A stretch of 64,000 nucleotides of DNA, from positions 5,755,001 to 5,819,000 of the forward strand of contig NZ_CP083950.1 in NCBI RefSeq assembly GCF_006439395.2. Direction: 5' to 3'. Every line of letters begins with the position of its first letter. Position 1 is the first letter of the stretch. A model generated the notes under the pieces. That model had not been told where the DNA came from, ran no database searches, and saw only the letters and a list, made by a program, of their open reading frames with translations. Shown here piece by piece: positions 1-7,849 of this stretch. The translations under genes and the position numbers were made by a program. This DNA comes from Mesorhizobium sp. B4-1-4. Its GTDB lineage: Bacteria; Pseudomonadota; Alphaproteobacteria; Rhizobiales; Rhizobiaceae.

Positions 1-427
1 CCCCCGTGACCAGCTTGATGATGGCGAAGCGCGCCGAGATGCCGGCGCTGTCGAGCAGCCCGGCCAGGACCTTGGGTCCGTCGGATCGGCTCGCCGCCTG
101 CAGCCTGGCCACGACCTCGCCGAGCGTCGGCTCGCGGTTCGGGATTTTGCCAGGGGCCTGCGGCCAGACCAGCGACACTGTCTCGGCGAGATCTCCGACA
201 TAGTCGTAGGAATAGCCGAACAGCACAGGGTCCATGCGTTCTGTGACCAGCATGCGCAGCATCGCCGGTTTAACCGCGGCGATGTTGAGATCGCCGGTGA
301 TGGCGGCCAGCGCCAGGCCGCGATCGGGATCCTCGACGCTGCGGAAATAGTCGGTGAGCAAAGTGAGCTTGCCGTTGCGCGACGGGGTCAGCACCAGGCG
401 GTCGAGGAGTTCGGCGAAGCGGTTCAT
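1..427 (-). CDS. ATP-dependent DNA ligase, N-terminal part (cut by window edge)
   Basis: Only the first 142 codons are inside the window; the reading frame is open to base 1. The protein starts MNRFAELLDRLVL and has the helical N-terminal DNA-binding domain seen in bacterial ATP-dependent ligases of the 'cisplatin damage response' type; the nucleotidyltransferase core lies outside. The ATG sits 4 bases after the stop of the ligase-associated exonuclease upstream, so the two form one operon. That pairing is the main support for the call, since the catalytic KxDG motif cannot be seen. Such ligases act in accessory DNA end repair, beside the NAD-dependent LigA. Confidence 0.8.
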   Translation of the reverse strand, partial: MNRFAELLDRLVLTPSRNGKLTLLTDYFRSVEDPDRGLALAAITGDLNIAAVKPAMLRMLVTERMDPVLFGYSYDYVGDLAETVSLVWPQAPGKIPNREPTLGEVVARLQAASRSDGPKVLAGLLDSAGISARFAIIKLVTG

Positions 428-431
428 GCCG

Positions 432-1439
432 TCAATCGCCCTCGTCCTCATAGCCCACCAGATGCAGCGGCCGGGCGGCGATGCCTTCGAGTTCGCACCA
501 GCGCACCAGCGCTTCCTCGCGGCCATGCGTGACCCAGACCTCGTCGGCGCCGGTCTCCTTGATGGTCGCGGTCAGCTCGTCCCAGTCGGCATGGTCCGAT
601 ATGATCAGCGGCAGTTCGACGCCGCCTTGCTTGGCGCGCTGGCGGATGCGCATCCAGCCCGACGCGAAGCACGAGATCGGATCGGGGAAGCGCCGCGCCC
701 AGCGGTCGGCGAAGGCCGCTGGCGGGCCGACCACGATGGCGCCGGCGAAGTCTTGCCTGCCGCCTTCCACCGTCGCCGGTTCCAGCGTTCCCAGGTCGAT
801 GCCCTGGCTCCGGTAGTAGTCGCTGAGCCTGGCCAGCGCGCCATGGATGTAGAGCGGCCTGTCGTAGCCGGCATCGCGCAACAGCCGCATCACGCGCTGC
901 GCCTTGCCCAGCGCATAGGCGCCGACCAGATGCGAGCGTTCGGGAAACTGCGCCGCCGATTTCAAAAGGCGGGCGATCTCTTCGGTGTCGGGCGGATGGC
1001 GAAACACCGGCAGGCCGAAGGTCGCCTCGGTGATGAACACGTCGCAGCGGATCGGCTCGAACGGCGCGCAGGTCGCATCCTTCTGACGCTTGTAGTCGCC
1101 GGAAGCGACGATGCGCGTGCCCTGATGTTCTACGGAGATCTGCGCCGAGCCCAGCACATGGCCGGCCGGATGGAAGCTGACGCTGACGCCGTCGAGGATG
1201 ATCGTCTCGCCGAGCGGTGCCACCTGGGTCGTTCCCGCAAAATCCTCGCCATAGCGCAGGCCCATTATGTCGAGCGTCTGCTGCGTCGCCAGCACCGAGC
1301 GGTGGCCCGAGCGCGCATGGTCGGAATGGCCGTGCGTGATCAGCGCGCGGTTCACCGGCCGCACCGGATCGATGAAGAAATCGCCCGGCGGGCAGTACAG
1401 GCCTTCGGGCCGGGGGCAAAGCAGGTCGCTGGCGCGCAT
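432..1439 (-). CDS. Ligase-associated DNA exonuclease (metallo-beta-lactamase fold)
   Basis: A 335-residue protein of the MBL-fold nuclease type related to the SNM1/Artemis and CPSF families. The metal-binding signature THGHSDH lies at residues 35-41 (His36, His38, Asp40, His41), with a further histidine in SDHAD near residue 283. Family members are encoded beside ATP-dependent ligases and are thought to trim DNA ends before ligation. It is first in the operon; its stop lies 4 bases from the ligase start. The ATG at 1439 fits the family's usual length. Upstream (1440-1564) is a short gap shared with the divergent methyltransferase gene. Confidence 0.9.
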   Translation of the reverse strand: MRASDLLCPRPEGLYCPPGDFFIDPVRPVNRALITHGHSDHARSGHRSVLATQQTLDIMGLRYGEDFAGTTQVAPLGETIILDGVSVSFHPAGHVLGSAQISVEHQGTRIVASGDYKRQKDATCAPFEPIRCDVFITEATFGLPVFRHPPDTEEIARLLKSAAQFPERSHLVGAYALGKAQRVMRLLRDAGYDRPLYIHGALARLSDYYRSQGIDLGTLEPATVEGGRQDFAGAIVVGPPAAFADRWARRFPDPISCFASGWMRIRQRAKQGGVELPLIISDHADWDELTATIKETGADEVWVTHGREEALVRWCELEGIAARPLHLVGYEDEGD

Positions 1440-1564
1440 CGTCCCAAGATAGGATATAATTCCGCTTCGGGAAGCCCGCTGCCGGAGACTGCTGACTCCC
1501 AGGCATGCTTTGCTTTACAGAGGTGGCGGCCCGGCTGCCTCGGCCGGCGGAACCCGCTATCACT

Positions 1565-2482
1565 ATGAAGCCACTCCAGACCTCATCGGGCGACCTGAAC
1601 GCCGATCGTCGTGCCGACTATGCCGAGATGCTCTTTGCCTCGGGCGATCACGCCGAGGCGGCCGAACTGCTGCTTGGTGCGCTGGAACTGGCGCCGCAAT
1701 GGGCCATGGGCTGGTTTCGCCTTGGCGAGATGCAGGAAGCCGCCGGGAGGCCTGACCTCGCGGCGCAGGCCTGGACGACATCGCTGAAACTGGATCCCGC
1801 CGATCGCCAGGGCGCGGCCCTCAAATTGCAGTTGATCGGCAGGGGACCGGTTGCCACCGCGCCTCCCAGCGCCTTTGTCGAAACGCTTTTCGATCATTAT
1901 GCCGAGACATTCGAGGAGATGTTGGTCGGCAAGCTCGACTACCGGCTGCCCGATGTGCTCGACGCCATCATCCGCCAGGCAAGGCCGGGGCGCTTCCGCC
2001 TGGCGCTCGACTTGGGCTGCGGCACCGGTCTGATGGGCGAGAGGCTGAGACCGATCGTCGACCGGCTGGAAGGAGTCGACATCTCCGCCAGCATGTTGAG
2101 GAAAGCGCGGGCAAAAGGCATTTATGACGCGCTGACCAAAGCGGATCTGCAGCGATTTTCCTATCCAGGCGAGAACGCCGATCTGGTGACGTCAGCCGAT
2201 GTTCTGATCTACATCGGCGCGCTGGAGGGCATGGTGGGGACAGTCGCCGGCCTGCTCGCCGACGGTGGCCTGTTTGTCCTCTCGGTCGAGAGCCTGGTAG
2301 ATGGCGGCGATTTCGCTCTGCAACCCTCCCGGCGCTATGCACACTCGGATAGCTATGTCAGGCGCATACTCGAGGCCAATGGGTTTTCGATCCTGACGCT
2401 AAAACCGACAACCATCCGGCAGGATCGCCGCCAGCCCGTCAACGGGCTGGCTGTCGTGGCCCGAAAAGGTCACACCGCATGA
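1565..2482 (+). CDS. TPR-containing class I SAM-dependent methyltransferase
   Basis: 305 residues from the ATG at 1565; upstream in-frame codons look non-coding. Residues 15-90 form about two TPR-like helical repeats (alternating Ala, Leu and Gly as in ALELAPQWAMGWFRLG). Residues about 145-290 are a Rossmann methyltransferase domain with motif I LDLGCGTGLMG at 148-158 and a GVDIS acidic-loop motif after it. The substrate cannot be deduced; families with this layout methylate small molecules or proteins. It is divergent from the exonuclease and followed by a small lipoprotein-like gene with its own ribosome binding site, so no shared pathway is evident. Confidence 0.8.
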   Translation: MKPLQTSSGDLNADRRADYAEMLFASGDHAEAAELLLGALELAPQWAMGWFRLGEMQEAAGRPDLAAQAWTTSLKLDPADRQGAALKLQLIGRGPVATAPPSAFVETLFDHYAETFEEMLVGKLDYRLPDVLDAIIRQARPGRFRLALDLGCGTGLMGERLRPIVDRLEGVDISASMLRKARAKGIYDALTKADLQRFSYPGENADLVTSADVLIYIGALEGMVGTVAGLLADGGLFVLSVESLVDGGDFALQPSRRYAHSDSYVRRILEANGFSILTLKPTTIRQDRRQPVNGLAVVARKGHTA

Positions 2483-2594
2483 CGTGCGGATGGTCGTCAT
2501 GCGGCGACGCCGCTGCGAAAAAGTCGGATTTGCGTGCGCGACTGATATTTGCGATCTGGTCGCATCAGGCGGGATATCTGGAGGAGCATATCAG

Positions 2595-2954
2595 ATGCGC
2601 TGGAACATGATGGTCTTGACATCTTGCCTGGCGACGGCCGGCTGCGTGGGCAATTCGATGTCGGCGCGCCAGGACGCCAACATCCAGTCCTCGCTGCAGT
2701 ATGACAGCGTGCCATGCGATCAACTGCTGGCGCAGCGCAATGGGTTGGCGCAGCAACACAACCTTCCGACGACCGCGAAGCCGACCTTCTCCAATCCCGC
2801 CATGGGCTTCGGCCCGTTCACGCCCGACATACGCTCCAAGGCCCAGCGCGACAGCGACAAGGCGTCAGGCGAGATCGACGCCATGAACCGGTCCATCGAT
2901 CGCCGCGACTGCGGCAAGCCGGAGAAGCAGAAGAAGCTCGCCCTGCCTGGCTAA
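2595..2954 (+). CDS. Small probable lipoprotein, function unknown
   Basis: 119 residues when started at the ATG at 2595, which has a GGAGGA ribosome binding site about 10 bases upstream. The frame is open further upstream, but that stretch (MRMVVMRRRRCEKV...) does not look coding. The start MRWNMMVLTSCLATAGC reads as a short lipoprotein signal with a weak lipobox (TAGC, no Leu at -3). The mature part is hydrophilic with a second pair of cysteines and Lys/Asp-rich end. I do not recognise the family. It converges on ghrA, 26 bases away, with a short hairpin at the junction. Confidence 0.6.
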   Translation: MRWNMMVLTSCLATAGCVGNSMSARQDANIQSSLQYDSVPCDQLLAQRNGLAQQHNLPTTAKPTFSNPAMGFGPFTPDIRSKAQRDSDKASGEIDAMNRSIDRRDCGKPEKQKKLALPG

Positions 2955-2965
2955 CCTGGCCAGGC
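2945..2965. terminator. Possible convergent terminator hairpin
   Basis: GCCTGGC and GCCAGGC form a perfect 7-bp stem around a loop that holds the stop codon of the small lipoprotein gene. It sits between two convergent genes, which fits a shared terminator, but there is no T-run on either side, so the call is weak. Confidence 0.35.
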
Positions 2966-2980
2966 GAGGGCAAAGTCCAG

Positions 2981-3922
2981 CTAATATCCCGCCTTGCGGT
3001 CCACCAGATTCTCCAGCTTTTCGCCGCGCTCGAAGGCGTCCATCTGGCGCAGCATGATCGGCGCCAGGTGGACCGGATCGGAGGTCGCCGCGGCGTGCGG
3101 CGTGACGAACACTTTCGGATGCTTCCACAGTGGGCTGGTCTTCGGCAGCGGTTCGACCTCGAAGACGTCGAGGCTCGCCTCCTTCAGCGTGCCGTCGTCC
3201 AGCGCCCGCACGATGTCGGTGTCCTTCTGCAAGCGGCCGCGTCCGGCGTTGATCAGCACCGAGCCGCCGAGGCCGTTGCGTTTCCTCAGTTCCTTCAGCA
3301 GGCTGTAGTCGATGATACCCTGCGTGTCCGGCGTCAGCGGCAGAAGCACGACCAGTATATCGGTCGCCTTGAGGAACGGGACCAATCCGGCCTCGCCGCA
3401 ATAGGTCGCGACCCCTTGCATCGGCCGGTCGGTGCGCGACCAGCCATTGACCGCGAAGCCGAGCGACAGAAGCACCGAGGCCGCGGCGCGGCCGAGATTG
3501 CCCAGCCCCATAATGCCGACGGAAATGTCCTCGGCCGGCCGTTGCTGCGCCTCGTGCCAGATCTTCTTCGGCTGCTGCGATCGGTAGAGCAGGCCCTGAC
3601 GATGATGGTCGAGCACCCGCCAGACGACATATTCGGTCATGTATTGGGTGAGGTTGTCGGCGACGACCCTGACGATCGGCACATCGGGCAGGCCGGGATC
3701 GGCGAAGATATGGTCGACGCCGGCGCCGATCGAGAAAATGGCGCGCAGATTGGGCAGCGACGCCAGGATATTCGGCTTCTGCTTCCACACCACCGCATAG
3801 GTGATCGATGGATCCTTGGCGCCATCCGGCTCCAGCACCACCTCGCGCTCGGCCGACAACAGGTCGCGCCAGCGCTGCGGATGAAAGCCGGTGACGGCAA
3901 GCAGGATGCGGCCTTTTTCCAT
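2981..3922 (-). CDS. ghrA: Glyoxylate/hydroxypyruvate reductase A (D-2-hydroxyacid dehydrogenase)
   Basis: 313 residues, the same length as E. coli GhrA and sharing its C-terminal LENLVDRKAGY-type ending. The NAD(P)-binding GLGNLG motif is at residues 139-144, followed by the WSRTDRP segment; the catalytic Arg/Glu/His set typical of the family is consistent with SIGAGVDH near residue 65 and TPHAA near residue 286. It reduces glyoxylate and hydroxypyruvate with NADPH in the cytosol. It is the last gene of the yej operon. The ATG at 3922 matches the family start, but a GTG at 3955 overlaps the yejF stop (GTGA), which would couple translation; either start is possible. Confidence 0.88.
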   Translation of the reverse strand: MEKGRILLAVTGFHPQRWRDLLSAEREVVLEPDGAKDPSITYAVVWKQKPNILASLPNLRAIFSIGAGVDHIFADPGLPDVPIVRVVADNLTQYMTEYVVWRVLDHHRQGLLYRSQQPKKIWHEAQQRPAEDISVGIMGLGNLGRAAASVLLSLGFAVNGWSRTDRPMQGVATYCGEAGLVPFLKATDILVVLLPLTPDTQGIIDYSLLKELRKRNGLGGSVLINAGRGRLQKDTDIVRALDDGTLKEASLDVFEVEPLPKTSPLWKHPKVFVTPHAAATSDPVHLAPIMLRQMDAFERGEKLENLVDRKAGY

Positions 3923-3951
3923 CGTGGTTCGTCTAGTCCCTTTTGTGCCAA

Positions 3952-5583
3952 TCACTCGCTGACGATGCCGGTTGGCGCCGTCTCTATCTTGAAAGCGGCC
4001 GAGATGAGCGCCCGAGTATAGTCCGTTTGCGGCTTTCCAAAAATCTGTTCGGAAGGACCGGCTTCGACGATCTGGCCGTTTCGCATGACGATGACGTCGT
4101 TGGCCAGCGCCCGGATGACCTTAAGGTCATGGCTGATGAAGAGATAGGCGAGGTCGTGCTTGGCCTGCAGGCTGCGCAAGAGGTCGACGACCTGTGCCTG
4201 CACGCTCATGTCGAGCGCCGATGTCGGCTCATCCAGCATGACGAAACGCGGGTTGAGCACCATGGCGCGTGCGATCGCGACACGCTGGCGCTGGCCGCCG
4301 GAAAACTCGTGCGGATAGCGGTTGCGGGTCGCTGGATCGAGGCCGACCTCCTTCAGCACGGCGGCCACCTTGTCGTCGCGCTGGTCGGCTGAGAGTTTCG
4401 GCTCGTGAATCTTCAGGCCTTCCTCGATGATCTCGGCGATCGACATCCGCGGGCTGAGCGAGCCGAACGGGTCCTGGAAGACGATCTGCAATTCCCGCCT
4501 GAGCGGCCTCATGGCGTTGAAGGTGAGCTGGTTGATGTCGCGTCCGTTGAACTGGATGGTTCCGGTCGAGGAGATCATGCGCGCCAGCGCCAGGCCGAGC
4601 GTCGTCTTGCCCGATCCGGATTCGCCGACCACGCCCAGCGTCTGGCCGGCGCGTACGGTGACGTCGATGCCGTCGACCGCCTTCACATGATCGACCGTGC
4701 GGCGAAAGAAGCCCTGTTTGATCGGAAACCAAACCTTGATGTCCTTGCCCGTCATCACCGCCTTGGCGCCGGCATTGGCGGCCGGCGGCTTGCCCTTTGG
4801 CTCGGCGGCCAGGAGGTGACGCGTATAGGGGTGCTGGGGGTTGGCGAAGATGTCCTTGGTCGTTCCCGTCTCGACGATCTTGCCCTTGGTCATCACGCAG
4901 ACCCGGTCGGCGATCTTGCGCACGATGCCGAGATCGTGGGTGATGAACAGCATCGACATGCCCTTGCGGCTCTTGAGACCGGCCAGCAGTTCCAGGATCT
5001 GCGCCTGGACTGTGACATCGAGCGCCGTCGTCGGCTCGTCGGCGATCAGGAGTTCCGGTTCGTTGGCCAGCGCCATGGCGATCATGACGCGCTGGCGCTG
5101 GCCGCCGGACAATTGGTGCGGATAGGCGTCGAGCCGCTTCTGCGGATCGCGAATGCCGACCTCGTTGAGCAGCGCAAGCGTGCGCGCTTTGGCCGGGCGG
5201 TCGGCCATGCCCTGGTGCAGCTTCAGGATCTCGACGATCTGCTGCTCGATCGTATGCAGCGGATTGAGCGAGGTCATCGGTTCCTGGAAGATCATGGTGA
5301 TCTTGTTGCCGCGCACCTGGCGCAACTGCTTCTCGCTCATCGCCAGCAGGTCGGCGCCCTGGAACAGGATCTTTCCCGACGGATGGCTGGCGCTGGGATA
5401 GGGCAGCAGCTTCAGCACCGACAGCGCCGAGACCGACTTGCCGGAGCCGGATTCGCCGACCAGCGCCACCGTCTCGCCCTTGGCGATATCGAAGGAGATA
5501 TGGTCGACGGCGACGGACTGGCCGCCGCCCTGGCTGAAGGCGACGCTGAGGTCCTGTACGCTGAGCAGGGGCGCTTCGCTCAT
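3952..5583 (-). CDS. yejF: Yej-type ABC importer, fused dual ATPase
   Basis: 543 residues with two ABC domains in one chain, as in YejF. Walker A motifs GESGSGKS lie at 43-50 and GESGSGKT at 320-327; the LSGGQ and FSGGQ signatures, each followed by an Asp-Glu Walker B (LLIADEP, VMLDEP), follow in order. Linkers around 240-265 and the C-terminus carry the oligopeptide-transporter C-terminal extension. It powers import of peptides such as microcin C and, in rhizobia, contributes to resistance to plant NCR peptides. The ATG overlaps the yejE stop by 4 bases. Confidence 0.93.
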   Translation of the reverse strand: MSEAPLLSVQDLSVAFSQGGGQSVAVDHISFDIAKGETVALVGESGSGKSVSALSVLKLLPYPSASHPSGKILFQGADLLAMSEKQLRQVRGNKITMIFQEPMTSLNPLHTIEQQIVEILKLHQGMADRPAKARTLALLNEVGIRDPQKRLDAYPHQLSGGQRQRVMIAMALANEPELLIADEPTTALDVTVQAQILELLAGLKSRKGMSMLFITHDLGIVRKIADRVCVMTKGKIVETGTTKDIFANPQHPYTRHLLAAEPKGKPPAANAGAKAVMTGKDIKVWFPIKQGFFRRTVDHVKAVDGIDVTVRAGQTLGVVGESGSGKTTLGLALARMISSTGTIQFNGRDINQLTFNAMRPLRRELQIVFQDPFGSLSPRMSIAEIIEEGLKIHEPKLSADQRDDKVAAVLKEVGLDPATRNRYPHEFSGGQRQRVAIARAMVLNPRFVMLDEPTSALDMSVQAQVVDLLRSLQAKHDLAYLFISHDLKVIRALANDVIVMRNGQIVEAGPSEQIFGKPQTDYTRALISAAFKIETAPTGIVSE

Positions 5584-6725
5584 TTGAACGTCTTGCGCGG
5601 ATCGAAGGCGTCGCGCGTCGCCTCGCCGACAAAGACCAGCAGCGACAGCATCAGCGAGATGACGACGAAACCAGAAATGCCGAGCCACGGCGCGTTCAGG
5701 TTGCGCTGCGCCTGTTTCAGCAGTTCGCCGAGCGACGCCGAGCCGGGCGGCAGACCGAAGCCGAGATAGTCGAGCGAGGTCAGCGTCGAGATCGAGCCCG
5801 AGAGCAGGAAGGGCAGGAAGGTCAATGTCGCCACCATCGCATTGGGCAGCAGATGCCGGAACATGATGGTGCGGTTGGGCACGCCGAGCGCACGCGCCGC
5901 GTTCACATATTCGAAGTTGCGGGCGCGCAGGAACTCGGCCCGCACCACGCCGACCAGCGCCACCCAGGAGAACAAGAGCATCAGGCCGAGCAGGATGAAG
6001 AAGCCCGGCGGCAGAATGGCGGCGACGATGAGCAGCAGATAGAGCACGGGTATAGCCGACCAGATTTCGATGAAGCGCTGGAACAGCAGATCCGTCCAGC
6101 CGCCGAAATAGCCCTGCACGGCACCGGCTCCGACGCCGATCAAGGCCGACCCGGCGGTCAGGATCAGGCCGAACAGCACCGAAATGCGAAAACCGTAGAT
6201 GACGCGCGCCAACACGTCGCGCGCCTGGTCGTCGGTGCCCAGCCAGTTCCAGTTGCCGACGATGCAGGCAGGATCATCAGCCCCTTTCGGATACTGGTTG
6301 CAGCGCGTCTTGGCGTCATACTGCCAGGACGGCTTTGCGGGCGCGGCTTCGGGAATGGCGTTGTTGACGGTCTGGTAGGAGTAGCGGATCGGCGGCCAGA
6401 TCATCCAGCCGTTGGCGTTGATCTCGTCCTGGATCACCGGATCGCGATAGTCGGTGACGGCGTAGAAGCCGCCGAACTTTTCTTCCGGATAGGCCACCAG
6501 CACCGGAAACAGGATTTCTCCCTTGTAGGAGGCGATGATCGGTTTGTCGTTGGCGATGAATTCAGCAAACAGCGACAGCACGAACAGGATCAGGAAAATC
6601 CACAACGACCAGAAGCCGCGCCGGTTGGCCTTGAAATTCTGCAAGCGGCGCTTGTTGAGCGGCGACAGAAACGGCCGTGGGATCCGGACCGGTACCGCGC
6701 CCGCAGTAACGCTTGCCTCAGACAT
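5580..6725 (-). CDS. yejE: Yej-type ABC importer, inner-membrane permease
   Basis: 381 residues. The N-terminus has one membrane helix (about 35-55) followed by a long periplasmic loop rich in aromatic residues and the GTDDQARDV element, then the five- to six-helix permease domain from about residue 165. This layout is characteristic of YejE rather than DppC. It pairs with YejB to form the channel. Start and stop overlap its neighbours (TGATG with yejB, ATGA with yejF), so translation is tightly coupled. Confidence 0.93.
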   Translation of the reverse strand: MSEASVTAGAVPVRIPRPFLSPLNKRRLQNFKANRRGFWSLWIFLILFVLSLFAEFIANDKPIIASYKGEILFPVLVAYPEEKFGGFYAVTDYRDPVIQDEINANGWMIWPPIRYSYQTVNNAIPEAAPAKPSWQYDAKTRCNQYPKGADDPACIVGNWNWLGTDDQARDVLARVIYGFRISVLFGLILTAGSALIGVGAGAVQGYFGGWTDLLFQRFIEIWSAIPVLYLLLIVAAILPPGFFILLGLMLLFSWVALVGVVRAEFLRARNFEYVNAARALGVPNRTIMFRHLLPNAMVATLTFLPFLLSGSISTLTSLDYLGFGLPPGSASLGELLKQAQRNLNAPWLGISGFVVISLMLSLLVFVGEATRDAFDPRKTFK

Positions 6726-7819
6726 CAGACGTCTCTCCGCTCGAAATCGATGCGCGGATCGACCCAGGTGTAGATGAGGTCGGACAGCAATCCGATGAAC
6801 AGTCCAAGAAGCGAGAAGATGTAGAGGTTGGCGAACACCACCGGATAGTCACGCTCGACCACCGACCTGAAGCCGAGCAGACCAAGGCCGTCGAGCGAAA
6901 AGATGTTCTCGATCAGCAGCGACCCGGTGAAGAAGGCCGAGATGAAGGCGCCGGGAAAACCGGCGATGACGATCAGCATGGCATTGCGGAACACGTGGCC
7001 GTAAAGCACCTGCCTTTCCGACAGGCCCTTGGCGCGCGCGGTCACCACATACTGCTTGCGGATTTCCTCCAGGAACGAGTTCTTGGTGAGCAGCGTCGTC
7101 GTGGCGAAGGCCGACAGCACCAGCGCCGTCAGCGGCAGGGTCATGTGCCAGAAATAGTCGACGATCTTGCCCGGCCATGACAATTGATCCCAATTGTCCG
7201 AGACGATGCCGCGCAGCGGGAACCAGTCCCAGAAGGATCCGCCGGCAAATAGCACCATCAACAGGATGCCGAACAGGAAGCCTGGAATGGCATAGCCGAC
7301 GATGACGACGCCGCTGGTCCAGACGTCGAACGGGCTGCCGTCCTTGACCGCCTTGCGGATGCCGAGCGGGATTGAGATCAGGTAGGACAGCAGCGTGATC
7401 CAAAGTCCGATCGAAATCGAAACCGGCATTTTCTCGAGGATCAGGTCGAGCACCGAAATATCGCGGAAATAGCTGTTGCCGAAATCGAAGCGGGCGTAAT
7501 TCCAGAGCATCATGCCGAAGCGCTCGAGCGGCGGCTTGTCGAAGCCGAATTGCTTTTCCAGCTTCTTGATGAATTCTGGATCGAGCCCCTGGGCGCCGCG
7601 ATATTTCGAGCCGACGTCGCCGGCGGCGTCGAAATTGGAACCGCCCGCATCGCCGCCACCGCCGCCGAGGCGGTCGCTGGCGCCCTGATTGGTTAGCTTG
7701 GCGATGACCTGTTCGACCGGGCCGCCCGGCGCGAACTGGATGACGGCGAAGGAGATCGCCATGATGCCGAACAGGGTCGGGATCATCAAAAGGATGCGGC
7801 GCAGGATATAGGCGCCCAT
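6725..7819 (-). CDS. yejB: Yej-type ABC importer, inner-membrane permease
   Basis: 364 residues starting MGAYILRRILLMIPTLFGI, the standard start of the DppB/YejB family. A glycine-rich insert (GGGGGDAGGS, about residues 50-60) and a long loop before the core permease domain are YejB features. The EAA-like cytoplasmic loop RQYVVTARAKGLSE-type sequence is near residue 265. It lies 30 bases after the second yejA and overlaps yejE by one base. Confidence 0.93.
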   Translation of the reverse strand: MGAYILRRILLMIPTLFGIMAISFAVIQFAPGGPVEQVIAKLTNQGASDRLGGGGGDAGGSNFDAAGDVGSKYRGAQGLDPEFIKKLEKQFGFDKPPLERFGMMLWNYARFDFGNSYFRDISVLDLILEKMPVSISIGLWITLLSYLISIPLGIRKAVKDGSPFDVWTSGVVIVGYAIPGFLFGILLMVLFAGGSFWDWFPLRGIVSDNWDQLSWPGKIVDYFWHMTLPLTALVLSAFATTTLLTKNSFLEEIRKQYVVTARAKGLSERQVLYGHVFRNAMLIVIAGFPGAFISAFFTGSLLIENIFSLDGLGLLGFRSVVERDYPVVFANLYIFSLLGLFIGLLSDLIYTWVDPRIDFERRDV

Positions 7820-7849
7820 CAGGCTTCCTGCCCTCTTTGGACTGAGATC

